Below, one piece after another: positions 24,539 to 32,114 of a stretch of DNA of 48,237 nt. Source of the stretch: a virus; the IMG/VR virus record IMGVR_UViG_3300035698_005133, positions 1 through 48,237 of that record, one strand, 5' to 3'. The position numbers were made by a program, and so were the translations under genes. The notes beneath the pieces were generated by a model, which made no database searches, was not told the DNA's origin, and was given only the letters and a program-made list of their open reading frames with translations. The stretch's first letter is position 1. The number at the start of each line of letters is the position of its first letter.

Positions 24539-24863
24539 CGTCTCGCGCTGCACTGTCACACGCACGAGCGCACGGCACCTGCTGTGCGCTCGTTTGCGTT
24601 CTGCCGCAGACGTCAGCGCAGCGCTCAGACGCGCTCAGAGCGCGTAGGCACGAGCAACGCGCGCGCCAGCAGGGCAAGAGCACGCTCACAGCGCGAAAGT
24701 CGCCCAGAACGCAAGCCAGAGCGTCCAGAAAGCGCTCTCGGCAGCGAAAAGCGATCAAAAGCGCTCAGGATCGCTCAGGATCGCTCAGGGTCGACGAAAA
24801 GCGCGCGCGAGCGCTGAGCGTCGCTGCGGCTGAGAACGTCGCTCACGCGTCGCGCCAGCGCTG
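24539..24863. repeat. Convergent noncoding region with 10-bp phased repeats
   Basis: 325 bases between converging gene blocks with no credible ORF. GCGCTCAGAC/GCGCTCAGAG lie in tandem at 24621-24640, and GCGCTCAGGA/TCGCTCAGGA/TCGCTCAGGG at 24761-24790, with an inverted GCGCTGAGCG at 24811. AAAAGCG words recur between. The 10-bp period matches one helical turn. It could be an origin, a protein-binding array, a terminator zone or an RNA; nothing here decides. Confidence 0.6.
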
Positions 24864-25358
24864 CTAGTCGTGCTGTCTGCTCAGTGCGCGCTCTGCTCGT
24901 GTCGTGCGCCGCGAGTATCGCGCGACGCGCTCAAGCTCGCACACATCGTTAAGCAGTCGTGCGCGCTCGCCGTTTTTGAGATAGTCGAGCAACAAGCTGA
25001 TTGCTTGCTCTGCGTCTGTGCACACAGCGACCAAGTAGCCGTGCTCACGCATTGCCGCGTGCCAGTTGTCTTGTTCTTTTGCGGGCTTGTTGCTGCCAAC
25101 CTTAAACTCAATGCGCAAGCCGTGCGCTGTGCCGCGCGCAACGTCCACGATAACGTCTGGCACTCCCTTGCGACGTCCAGACCGTTTTGCTTTTTGTCCC
25201 GCAATCACGCGCTGTAGCTTCGTGCCGTAATGACCACTGAAGTTTGGCACGGCGTAGATAGGCAGCGCGCACAACTGCGTGTGGTCAAGCACGAAGTTGA
25301 AAAACATCGCTTGCATATAAAACTCTTCGTCGCGCGTCGTGCGTACGCCGTTGCTCAT
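24864..25358 (-). CDS. VRR-NUC domain nuclease
   Basis: A 164-aa PD-(D/E)xK-type nuclease. The VRR-NUC pattern is clear: AVPNFSGHYGTK, GRRKGVPDVIVD (D68), LRIEFKVG (E84, K86) and EQDNWHAAMREHGYLVAV (Q96). Phage members of this family are thought to act on replication or recombination intermediates such as Holliday junctions. ATG 25358 overlaps the upstream stop as ATGA. Last gene of the leftward replication cassette. Confidence 0.88.
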   Translation of the reverse strand: MSNGVRTTRDEEFYMQAMFFNFVLDHTQLCALPIYAVPNFSGHYGTKLQRVIAGQKAKRSGRRKGVPDVIVDVARGTAHGLRIEFKVGSNKPAKEQDNWHAAMREHGYLVAVCTDAEQAISLLLDYLKNGERARLLNDVCELERVARYSRRTTRAERALSRQHD

Positions 25359-25942
25359 GCGGTCAGTCCTCGCGACGCACGCGCCACACTACGCGACAGC
25401 GGCCCTTTCGGTGTGTAGTTCGGGTTGCGTTTGATCGCGGCTACTGCGTCGTCAATGACGCCGCTGTCTATCGTGCCGTCAAACAGCGCGGCGCGCGCTG
25501 CATCGTCTGGCGCTGTCTCGTGCAAGAGTGACCAAAACTGACTGACAGCGCGCCACGTGCCTAGCTCTTTATGCACCACAGTGCCTATCGCATTGATGCG
25601 ACGTACGCGCGCGCTCAGTGGCGGCGGCAATAGCTCTGGCTGCTCTGGCTTGGGTTTGTCTACTGTGCGCAACTCGCGCGCGATCTTGCGCGCAAGGTTT
25701 GCAAGCTCTGCAGCGCTTGGCGGTTTTGAGTTTTCACTGATCCAGCGGCGCGCGGTTTGCAATATCGCGTTGATGTCTACGCCGCTTAGCGGAAACGCAT
25801 AATCATTGACAAACTGTGTGCCTGCATCGCTCGTGTCTTTGGCGAGCGTAAACGTGCGCGGCCAGTGTCGTGCGAGTTGCTGTAGCGTTGTGCTGACAGC
25901 GTTTGCGAGCGCAGGGCTCGGCGTCCATTTGACTACGGTCAT
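25355..25942 (-). CDS. Replication-cassette protein, unknown
   Basis: A 195-aa protein from ATG 25942 (MTVVKWTPSPALANAVSTTL). The middle has NDYAFPLSGVDINAILQTAR and an Ala-rich helix (AAELANLARKIARELRT). It lies between a zinc-finger protein and a nuclease, downstream of the initiator-like gene, where a helicase-loader or replicase accessory protein would fit; this is position only. A longer frame upstream (to 26323) is low-complexity Arg/Ser and overlaps the next gene, so it is rejected. Confidence 0.65.
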   Translation of the reverse strand: MTVVKWTPSPALANAVSTTLQQLARHWPRTFTLAKDTSDAGTQFVNDYAFPLSGVDINAILQTARRWISENSKPPSAAELANLARKIARELRTVDKPKPEQPELLPPPLSARVRRINAIGTVVHKELGTWRAVSQFWSLLHETAPDDAARAALFDGTIDSGVIDDAVAAIKRNPNYTPKGPLSRSVARASRGLTA

Positions 25943-25943
25943 G

Positions 25944-26348
25944 TCATAGCTCTGTGTGTGCGTGATACGTACTGCAGAGCGCGACAACGCGCCTGCACTG
26001 AGCGAGATCGAACTTTGCGATGTGTGTTTGCGACGCGTCAAGCTGTAGCTCGTGCGCAATCCATGCGTACGCGCGCTGTCGTGCTTTCGACTTGCTCCAC
26101 CCGCGCACGCGCATTGCGCGTTGCCACAGCGGGTCAAACGCTTCGTGCGCTTCAATGCGTGCGCGACGTAACGCGCTGTCAGCAAGCGTGCCGAGCGCAC
26201 GTTTCGTTTCGCCGTGACAGCCGACCGTGCTGTTGCAACTCGCACAACGCCAGCGCCAGCGTATGCGCTGGCCAGCACGCGGTGCGATTGCCTCAAGCTG
26301 CGCACGCTCGTTGCACTGCTCACAGCGAACCAAGCGAATCTTTGGCAT
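25944..26348 (-). CDS. Zinc-finger protein, DUF3268 type
   Basis: A 134-aa protein with CEQC near the start and RWRCASCNSTVGCH, then GTLADSALRRARIEAHEAFD and WIAHELQLDASQTHIAKFDL. This order matches the DUF3268 zinc-finger family common in phage replication regions. ATG 26348 overlaps the initiator stop as TGATG. Probably nucleic-acid binding. Confidence 0.8.
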   Translation of the reverse strand: MPKIRLVRCEQCNERAQLEAIAPRAGQRIRWRWRCASCNSTVGCHGETKRALGTLADSALRRARIEAHEAFDPLWQRAMRVRGWSKSKARQRAYAWIAHELQLDASQTHIAKFDLAQCRRVVALCSTYHAHTEL

Positions 26349-27436
26349 CAAACGTTGGCAGTCGCTTGCCAGTCAATGCCGTGCTGATCGCACAGCGCTT
26401 GCCATTCTTCGCTGCCGTCTCGCGCCATCTGTTGCGCATAACTCACCGTCACTTGCATCTCTGGCATAAGCGCGTCGGTGACAAGTACGCTGTCCGTGTT
26501 TTGCCGTCGTGCTTGCAAGTCGTGCCAGCGATCAACAAGCGCGTTATGAAAATACCACACTGAGACTGGCGGCTTGTCGTTTGTGAGGGTCGCGGCCAGT
26601 GTGCGAATCTCTTTGCACGCGAAGTCTGCGTCAATGCGCTGCTCAAGTATCGCGTCAGCCAGTCGCTTCGCGCCGCTGCTACTCCCACGCAGCACCGTGG
26701 GTAGTTCGCCGTAGCGCTCAGCGATCCCGGCGTTTGCGTGCACCGCGAGTTTGATCGCAAGCTTTTCTGCCGCGCGCTCTCTGTTCGCTGCGTCTTCAAT
26801 CTCGCGCTGGTCTGGCACTGTGCTAGCACTGTGCTGCACTCGGGCTGGCACTGTGCTTGTCTCGTGCTGCACTGGTGCTGGCACAGGGCCTTGCGCGGTT
26901 GTTGCTGTTGCTGCTGGCTTTTCTTGCGCTTTGCGTGCAGCAACAGTGCTGTTACGCTCGCCAGAGCGCGTAACAGCTACCGTACCCGTAACCGTACCCG
27001 TTGGGCCAGCACTGTGCTTGACGCGTGCTGTACTCGTGTCTGACTTGTGCTTGCCCCGTGCTGGCACCGTGCTAGCACTGTGCTGCACTGGTGCTGCTGT
27101 CGCGTCTGGCAGCGGATACGACGCTTTCTCACGCATGTGAAACGTCTGCCAGCGCTCAAATGTCGGGATGCGTCCGTACGGTTTGCCGTTCACTTCGTAG
27201 CGCTCAATAAATCCAGCGTTCAGCAACGCTTCGAGCACGAGCGCAAAGTCCACAAGATCAAACGGCAGAATCGCCAGCTTCAACTGCAGCGGCTTCCACG
27301 CAAAGACGCCGTTTCGGTCGGCTTGTGTCCACAAGCCAGCAAAGGAAAGTCGTACAGGCAGTTGCGTCTCCTGCTCAGTCTCAAACAACCCATCGTGCGT
27401 AAAGTACTCTGGGCTTAACAAACGTTTTCGCGCCAT
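26348..27436 (-). CDS. Replication initiator / replisome organiser-like protein
   Basis: A 362-aa protein. Residues 1-110 (RKRLLSPEYFTHDGLFETEQ, SFAGLWTQADRNGVFAWKP, NAGFIERYEVNGKPYGRIPT) form the winged-helix N-terminal domain seen in phage replisome organisers and DnaD-like initiators. A Pro/Thr/Ala/His-rich linker (115-230) carries repeated VQHSASTVPAR-type units. The C-terminal third is helical and probably contacts the helicase or its loader. ATG 27436 follows GAAAGAGTGATA. First gene of the leftward cassette, reading away from a 39-bp repeat region. With no polymerase seen, host DnaB and Pol III are presumably recruited. Confidence 0.78.
   Translation of the reverse strand: MARKRLLSPEYFTHDGLFETEQETQLPVRLSFAGLWTQADRNGVFAWKPLQLKLAILPFDLVDFALVLEALLNAGFIERYEVNGKPYGRIPTFERWQTFHMREKASYPLPDATAAPVQHSASTVPARGKHKSDTSTARVKHSAGPTGTVTGTVAVTRSGERNSTVAARKAQEKPAATATTAQGPVPAPVQHETSTVPARVQHSASTVPDQREIEDAANRERAAEKLAIKLAVHANAGIAERYGELPTVLRGSSSGAKRLADAILEQRIDADFACKEIRTLAATLTNDKPPVSVWYFHNALVDRWHDLQARRQNTDSVLVTDALMPEMQVTVSYAQQMARDGSEEWQALCDQHGIDWQATANV
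26812..26840. repeat. 29-bp repeat in initiator gene, copy 1
   Basis: Matches 27061-27089 at 28 of 29 positions; a degenerate tandem third copy lies at 26845-26873. The core GTGCTAGCAC is a palindrome. It encodes part of the VQHSASTVP linker, so it could be only a peptide repeat, but iterons inside an initiator gene are known from the lambda O gene. Confidence 0.75.
27061..27089. repeat. 29-bp repeat in initiator gene, copy 2
   Basis: Second copy of 26812-26840, 249 bases away, with one base different (C for T at position 8). It also contains the GTGCTAGCAC palindrome. Between the copies lies a 12-bp tandem (ACCGTACCCGTA type, near 26979-27002). Confidence 0.75.
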
Positions 27437-27740
27437 TATCACTCTTTCGTTGCAAACGTGAACCTGCTTGCGCACGCGCCGCCAAGAGCCTAAACTGTTC
27501 GTGGCGCGCGACTGGTCATCGCGTGTGAGTTGTTACTCTCTCTCTGTGTGTATCGACAAGCGCCGTGCTGCATCGCAGTGCGGCGCTTTGTCGTGCGTCT
27601 GACAAGCTGTGTCGCAGTGCTGCGCTTTGTCGTGCGTCTGACAAGCTGTGTCGCAGTTCCGCTTGCGTCAAGTACTGTTGCGCAGTGTTGCACGGCGCTG
27701 CATATTGGCGCTTCACACCATCGTGAGAGGCGACGCACAA
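27437..27740. promoter_or_regulatory. Divergent intergenic region with 39-bp tandem repeat
   Basis: 304 bases between the leftward initiator gene and the rightward HTH gene. Two full 39-bp units (27575-27613 and 27614-27652) and a partial third (from 27653) share GCAGTGC, CGCTTTGTCGTGCGTCTGAC and AAGCTGTGTC. Short ORFs here are just the 13-codon repeat read through. Promoters for both directions and either operators or an origin should lie here. Confidence 0.65.
27575..27660. repeat. 39-bp tandem direct repeat
   Basis: Copies at 27575 and 27614 differ at a single position; a truncated third begins at 27653 and diverges after GCAGTT. The unit contains TTTGTCGTGCGTCTGACAAG, in which TTGTC and GACAA form an inverted pair. 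This fits a binding site for a dimeric protein, such as the adjacent HTH protein or initiator. Confidence 0.85.
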
Positions 27741-27950
27741 ATGGCACGATCACACAACTGGCTGACAGTCGAGGAATCGGCGGCGCGCATCAACGAGACG
27801 CGCTGGTCCGTGCTCATGTTGTCGCTGCACGGCGAGCTAAAGTACAGGCCGACGCGCAACGGCATTGAAGTGCGCGCCGACAGCGTGACGCGCTATCTCG
27901 CGAGCGCAACGACAGAGCAACGCAAAACGTTCACAGGCACGAGCGACTAA
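27741..27950 (+). CDS. Small HTH DNA-binding protein (excisionase / HTH_17-like)
   Basis: A 69-aa protein with the MerR/excisionase-type pattern: NWLTVEESAARINETRWSVL, then LHGELKYRPTRNGIEVRADS and VTRYLA. ATG 27741 has GAGAGG about ten bases upstream. No integrase is visible, so an excisionase role is doubtful; control of the divergent region just upstream is more likely. Confidence 0.7.
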   Translation: MARSHNWLTVEESAARINETRWSVLMLSLHGELKYRPTRNGIEVRADSVTRYLASATTEQRKTFTGTSD

Positions 27951-27964
27951 GCGCACGTGCCAAA

Positions 27965-27993
27965 GCGCCGCGCTGCTGGCCTCAGCGCTGCGC
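27965..27993 (+). terminator. Stem-loop before the Gp157 gene
   Basis: GCGCCGCGCTG and CAGCGCTGCGC pair with one mismatch around a 7-base loop, 15 bases after the HTH stop, followed by ATGTTTA. Possible weak terminator or attenuator separating the HTH gene from the recombination genes. Confidence 0.35.
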
Positions 27994-28023
27994 ATGTTTA
28001 CCGGGCCGAGAGACTAGCAACAG

Positions 28024-28584
28024 ATGGCGACCAAGGCAGCAGCTAAGAACGAGCGCACGAGTGACGTCGTACGCGCAAAGGAAGTGCTGACGCTGTACGA
28101 ACTCAGCGACGAACAGCTTGCGCTTGACGCGCTCGTTGACATGGACGACAGCGAGTGGAAAGACGAACACGAGCAACTGTACGTTGAGCTTATCGAACGC
28201 ATGGCGACGAAAGCCGACGACACGGGCCGATTCATTCGCACGCGTGAAGCGCTCGCCGAGACAATCAAGCTCGAAGAAAAGCGACTCAAGGCACGACGCG
28301 AAGCGATAGAGAAAAGGCTCAAGCGTTTGAAGGAATATCTTGTCTTCGCAATGCAGCGTATGAGCCGACTCAAGATTGAGGGCGATATGTTCACGCTTGC
28401 CGTACAGAACAATCCTGCCAGCGTCAAGGTTGGCGTTGCGCCTGAAGAACTGCCAGAGCAGTACACACGATTGATCCCGGCAGAGCTTTGCGCCGACAAA
28501 GCGTTGATCCTTGAAGCGCTGAAGCAAGGCACAGTCGTCGCGGGCTGTGAGCTTGAGCAAGGCGCACACTTGCGAGTGCGATAA
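28024..28584 (+). CDS. Siphovirus Gp157-family protein
   Basis: A 186-aa protein. The middle is a Lys/Glu coiled coil (LEEKRLKARREAIEKRLKRL), followed by KEYLVFAMQRMSRLKIEGDM, then FTLAVQNNPASVKV, LPEQYTRLIPAELCADK and a terminal GCELEQGAHLRVR. This is the Sipho_Gp157 layout. The family is tied to phage resistance in streptococcal hosts and is usually encoded beside single-strand annealing or binding proteins, as here (RecT follows after one base). Confidence 0.85.
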   Translation: MATKAAAKNERTSDVVRAKEVLTLYELSDEQLALDALVDMDDSEWKDEHEQLYVELIERMATKADDTGRFIRTREALAETIKLEEKRLKARREAIEKRLKRLKEYLVFAMQRMSRLKIEGDMFTLAVQNNPASVKVGVAPEELPEQYTRLIPAELCADKALILEALKQGTVVAGCELEQGAHLRVR

Positions 28585-28585
28585 C

Positions 28586-29695
28586 ATGCCATACGAACCA
28601 CAGAGCGACGCCGCGCGCGCGGCAGACATTGAAGACGCCGACAGCAACGCACTACAAGCACTGTCTGGTGAAGTGCAGAACGACGCGTCAAAACACAACG
28701 TGACGCGACGCGTTAGCGGTGCACTGCCGTTGCCGCAAATGTCGTTTAATGAAATGCTCGCGATGGGTGACCATTTGGTCAAGACTGGCTTTCTGCCGTT
28801 TCACATAAAGAACGGCGCACAAGCTGCAGCGATCATGCTCGCTGGTCGCGAACTTGGCATGCAGCCTATGCGCTCGTTACGCTCGCTGCAAATGGTCGAA
28901 GGGAAGATCAGCGAGAGTGCCGACTCACAGCTTGGACGCTTTAAAGTCGCTGGCGGACAAGCACGCTTTTTGGAGTTGTCGCAAGAGAAAGCACGCTTGT
29001 GGCTGCGTCACCCGAACGGCGACGAACACACAGAAGAGTTTACGCACAGTGACGTTATGGCTGCTGGCTTGGACAAAGACACGCGCAACGGCAAGACGTC
29101 GAATCACATCAAGTATCCCAAAGCGATGAAACGCAGTCGCGCGATCACCGCAGGACTCAAGAGCATAGGCTGGGATGGCGCTGTCGATGTGTACGACGCT
29201 GACGAGTTGATAGAAGCTGACGACATGATCGGCCTAACGCTGACGCGCGAGAGCAGTGGCGAAGACGCAGCGCCGTTGCCGCCACGTTCGCCGTTGCGCT
29301 CGCTCGGCGGTCGCGACATGACGCAAGAGCAGCAGAGCAGCGAGAGCGCGCCAGCAGCGCCGCAGACTGCTGGCGCGGCCACAGCACCAGACCCAGACAG
29401 CGAGCCGCCGACAGACAAGCAACGCGCGTTACTTGAGCGCTTGACCATGTCGCACCTGTTCACAGACAAAGAGCGCGAAGCGGCACGCGCGCTGCTCACA
29501 AAGAAACGCGTCAGTAAAGCGATTGAGTACGCGCAAGAGCAAATCGGCATCCGGCGCAAAGCCGAGCAAGAGTCAGAAGCGCGTGCGAAAGCTGCAGCAG
29601 ACGCCGCGCTGGCTGAGCCAGACGTTGTGCAAGCATCGTTGCTTGACGAAGACGAGGCACGCGTAGGGCGCGACGCGCTGCGGGAGGGACTATGA
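28586..29695 (+). CDS. RecT-family single-strand annealing protein
   Basis: A 369-aa protein. The RecT core spans about residues 50-225: FNEMLAMGDHLVKTGFLPFH, AAAIMLAGRELGMQPMRSLR, VEGKISESADSQLGRFKVAG and KAMKRSRAITAGLKSIGWDG. The C-terminal 130 residues are a Pro/Ala/Glu linker and a charged helical tail (TDKQRALLERLTMSHLF), perhaps for partner binding. It anneals complementary strands during phage recombination. No matching exonuclease (RecE or YqaJ) is visible; the VRR-NUC nuclease in the opposite cassette may cooperate. ATG 28586 is chosen over an upstream TTG. Confidence 0.85.
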   Translation: MPYEPQSDAARAADIEDADSNALQALSGEVQNDASKHNVTRRVSGALPLPQMSFNEMLAMGDHLVKTGFLPFHIKNGAQAAAIMLAGRELGMQPMRSLRSLQMVEGKISESADSQLGRFKVAGGQARFLELSQEKARLWLRHPNGDEHTEEFTHSDVMAAGLDKDTRNGKTSNHIKYPKAMKRSRAITAGLKSIGWDGAVDVYDADELIEADDMIGLTLTRESSGEDAAPLPPRSPLRSLGGRDMTQEQQSSESAPAAPQTAGAATAPDPDSEPPTDKQRALLERLTMSHLFTDKEREAARALLTKKRVSKAIEYAQEQIGIRRKAEQESEARAKAAADAALAEPDVVQASLLDEDEARVGRDALREGL

Positions 29696-30117
29696 GCAAG
29701 TTTCCCGGCAACGCCAACGGCCACGTGTTGCAGGTAGCCGCACACTGGAGTGTTGAAAGCAACGCGCTGGTGTGTACGCTGTCGTCGCAAATCTGCGGAT
29801 GCAAATGCACGCTGCTGTTCGAGCGCGACTCGTTCGAGGCTGACAAATCGCACGTGCGGCAAGTGCGCGCCAATGCGCGTTTTCAAAACATGTTGTTTGA
29901 CGCGGTGACTGATTCCGAAACCGCAGACTGCATTGCTTTGCAGACTACGCCGCTTGACAGGGCGCGCACTATGGCCAGCCTTGTTGTGTCGCTGAACGCC
30001 GCGCTCAACGATGCCCCGTGTGAAGTGCGCACGGGTTTTATCGGAAGCCTGCTTGCACAACTAACAGACGAGGCCGCGCCGTATTGGGCGCGCGGCGCGT
30101 CTTGGCAACCCGAATAG
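29692..30117 (+). CDS. Unknown protein downstream of RecT
   Basis: A 141-aa protein overlapping RecT by ATGA. Notable are a Cys cluster (CTLSSQICGCKCTLLFERDS) and RANARFQNMLFDAVTDSETA. Likely co-translated with RecT, so a recombination partner is conceivable. No family recognised. Confidence 0.65.
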   Translation: MSKFPGNANGHVLQVAAHWSVESNALVCTLSSQICGCKCTLLFERDSFEADKSHVRQVRANARFQNMLFDAVTDSETADCIALQTTPLDRARTMASLVVSLNAALNDAPCEVRTGFIGSLLAQLTDEAAPYWARGASWQPE

Positions 30118-30121
30118 CGCC

Positions 30122-30532
30122 ATGACGTCACGATTCCCACCAGAGAGCACGCACGCGCCGTTGCGGTTTGCCTGCACGGTTAAGCGCAACGACGCGACGA
30201 ACACCACGGTGCTTCGGATTCAAGCGATCAACGGGCCGCCCGTCAGCATATCCACAGACTTTGACGTGCACGGGCTTTGTGCTGCCGTGCGGCCTGACAA
30301 CGCGCGGCATTTTTTCAGGCGGTTTGTAAGCGATACCACGGTTGCCATTGAGCGCCTTGCCATCGAGAGCCGTGGCGAGGCGGGCAGTGATCCGCGCCAC
30401 GCGGTGGGGAAGCTGCTCGCGTTGGACAACATGCTGGACCTGTTGTGCACCGTACTGCAGGAAGAGATAGCGCGCACACCCGATCACGCCGGATTGGTTG
30501 CAATGCACTTGCTTGTGCTTGGAACCAAGTAG
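30122..30532 (+). CDS. Unknown early protein
   Basis: A 136-aa protein, four bases after the previous stop. Features include LRIQAINGPPVSISTDFDVH and a helical C-terminal half (GKLLALDNMLDLLCTVLQEE). No family recognised. Confidence 0.6.
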   Translation: MTSRFPPESTHAPLRFACTVKRNDATNTTVLRIQAINGPPVSISTDFDVHGLCAAVRPDNARHFFRRFVSDTTVAIERLAIESRGEAGSDPRHAVGKLLALDNMLDLLCTVLQEEIARTPDHAGLVAMHLLVLGTK

Positions 30533-30550
30533 GCACTCATTGCGCAGGAT

Positions 30551-30578
30551 AGTGGCGTGTGCGTCTGCGCACGCCACT
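30551..30578 (+). terminator. Strong stem-loop between early genes
   Basis: AGTGGCGTGTGC pairs with GCGCACGCCACT (12 bp with one G-U) around a tight loop, 18 bases after a stop and 22 bases before a tiny ORF. It could be an attenuator or a 5' leader structure; no T-run follows. Confidence 0.45.
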
Positions 30579-30600
30579 CCGCGCACCGCACGGAGCAGCC

Positions 30601-30672
30601 ATGTTGAACATGCAAGAGGCACCACGCGATGGCACACGCATTGACCGGGAGAGGTGCCGCAATGCGCCCTGA
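30601..30672 (+). CDS. Tiny 23-aa ORF, possible leader peptide
   Basis: ATG 30601 has GGAG five bases upstream, a better ribosome site than many larger genes here. The peptide MLNMQEAPRDGTRIDRERCR plus three residues ends at TGA 30672, overlapping the start (30662) of the next gene by 11 bases. It follows directly after the strong hairpin. This arrangement suggests a translated leader that couples or gates the next gene. Confidence 0.45.
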   Translation: MLNMQEAPRDGTRIDRERCRNAP

Positions 30673-30877
30673 CGCGATCCAGTTTGAACGGTCTGACGGC
30701 GCAATCGTTATTGTGCCAGTGCCTCACATACTGCGCGTGGTCATGTACAACGGGCGCTGTGTTGTGGTGTACAAAGACGGCGACTGCGACACCGTTGCGC
30801 TGCGCTCGGGCGAGACGCCTCAGGCGTGCGCAAACCGCGTTGTGGAGGCGCTTGGTTGGGGAGTCGAACATGTCTGA
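30662..30877 (+). CDS. Small protein, unknown
   Basis: A 71-aa beta-rich protein (AIVIVPVPHILRVVMYNGRC, VVVYKDGDCDTVALRSGE). ATG 30662 follows GGGAGAGGTGCCGCA, whose GGGAGAGG is a near-ideal ribosome site; an upstream ATG at 30629 lacks one. No family recognised. Confidence 0.6.
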   Translation: MRPDAIQFERSDGAIVIVPVPHILRVVMYNGRCVVVYKDGDCDTVALRSGETPQACANRVVEALGWGVEHV

Positions 30878-31241
30878 GACACGCTATCTCGTGACGCTTC
30901 CGGCGTTTTGGGAAGCGCTGGGTATGGGCGAAGACGAAGCGCAACGCATTGCACGTGCCACAAACGGCGCCGTGTACGCGGTAACGCGTGTGTCACCGAC
31001 ACTAGCATTTTTCCCAACTGTCAGTTTCGAGACGCGCGCGTTTGGGAAGTGCCGCGCGCTCTACTTGAACGACGGCACGTATTTAGTCGAGTCCCTAAAA
31101 GAGAACGTGCTGTCAACGCGGGGCTACGACTCTTGGGCTTCCATCGTGGCCAACTGCGAGATTACCAGCGATGAAACGGCAGACGCGTTGCGCTCGCTGC
31201 GCGAGCGAACAAGAGTGTGGGGGGAAGCATATGCCGTTTAG
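30870..31241 (+). CDS. Unknown early protein
   Basis: A 123-aa protein (SETRYLVTLPAFWEALGMGE) with a GGGGAG ribosome site before ATG 30870, overlapping the previous gene. Contains ALYLNDGTYLVESLKENVLS. No family recognised. Confidence 0.6.
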   Translation: MSETRYLVTLPAFWEALGMGEDEAQRIARATNGAVYAVTRVSPTLAFFPTVSFETRAFGKCRALYLNDGTYLVESLKENVLSTRGYDSWASIVANCEITSDETADALRSLRERTRVWGEAYAV

Positions 31242-31449
31242 CGTCAACCCCTTTACCGCGCTGCACCCGTGCTATGCGCCTGCCGTGCCAGCGCTGCAGA
31301 GCGAGTCTGCGCTGGTTGTGTGTGCGCCGCTGGCGGTGGCGCTTGCGCTCTTGTCCTTGCTGTACGACTGCGGCGCGCTTCTGCGCAGCAGTCCCTTTGT
31401 GTTGCGCTCGCGCTTGCGCAATGCGACTACCTCAACGAGCGTACAATGA
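31231..31449 (+). CDS. Small single-span membrane protein, unknown
   Basis: A 72-aa protein with one strong hydrophobic segment (ALVVCAPLAVALALLSLLYD, about residues 27-46) and a basic C-terminal tail. ATG 31231 is preceded by GGGGGGAAG. An early membrane protein could act in superinfection exclusion, but this is only a possibility. Confidence 0.55.
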   Translation: MPFSVNPFTALHPCYAPAVPALQSESALVVCAPLAVALALLSLLYDCGALLRSSPFVLRSRLRNATTSTSVQ

Positions 31450-32114
31450 AAAACGCACCACGTGGCGTTGTGGAACGCGCCAACAAACAACCCGCGAAAG
31501 CGACAGACGCGACGCCGTACGCCACGACAGACGACGCGACGAACGCACCAGCAGCACCCGCCGCCGCAGCACCCGCCGCAGCAGCAGTAGCAGCGACAAA
31601 AGAGCTGCCGCTGGATGACGCGAAGCGCACGACGCCGCCAGCGCTCGCGTTCCTTTCAGGCGACGAGCGACGCATGACCGCGCTCGCGCTGACTGCGTAC
31701 GCGAGCGATCTAAAGTCATTCGCGAAGAAAGCGTCAGAGCTTGGGCGGCACGCAGACAGTCGCGGCGCATTGCGTGACGCGTCGCTCGTGCAAGAGTCGC
31801 TGCTGTCACAGCTTGAGCCGCAAATGTCGCTCAAGCTCAACGAGGAAGGCACGCTGCATGACGCGTTTGCGCATACGGTCGGCAAGAAAGTGCGCGCGCA
31901 ACTCGGACGCAAGCTGTCAGACACTGAGGCAAAAACGTTTGAGAAAGTTTTCGGCGCGATTGCAGAGCTTACGGCAAAAGCGATGCTGCCCATTCTTAAC
32001 GAGTTGGCAGAACGTGCGTTTGAGGCAGGCAACAAAGCGCGCGATTTGACGCCTGAACAGTGCGCGCGGATTGCGATCTATGACGCGTCAGAACAGAGTG
32101 AGGCGCTGTCATGA
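31446..32114 (+). CDS. Unknown protein with Ala-rich linker
   Basis: A 222-aa protein overlapping the previous stop by ATGA. Residues 20-55 are a low-complexity Ala/Pro/Thr stretch, followed by a helical domain (LTAYASDLKSFAKKASELGR) and a charged C-terminal half (FEKVFGAIAELTAKAMLPIL). No family recognised. Confidence 0.6.
   Translation: MKNAPRGVVERANKQPAKATDATPYATTDDATNAPAAPAAAAPAAAAVAATKELPLDDAKRTTPPALAFLSGDERRMTALALTAYASDLKSFAKKASELGRHADSRGALRDASLVQESLLSQLEPQMSLKLNEEGTLHDAFAHTVGKKVRAQLGRKLSDTEAKTFEKVFGAIAELTAKAMLPILNELAERAFEAGNKARDLTPEQCARIAIYDASEQSEALS

Noticed and set aside
25943-26323. Long N-terminal extension of the gene at 25355-25942
   Set aside because: The extension is Arg/Ser/Ala low-complexity and lies antisense-like over the DUF3268 gene frame; ATG 25942 gives a compact start at the upstream stop.
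27490-27753. Short minus-strand frames with repeated SDARQSAALRHSL peptide
   Set aside because: They only read through the 39-bp (13-codon) DNA tandem repeat in the intergenic region; no ribosome site or independent support.
27741-27950. Excisionase proving a temperate integrating phage
   Set aside because: The HTH_17-like fold is shared by many small regulators, and no integrase or attachment site is visible.
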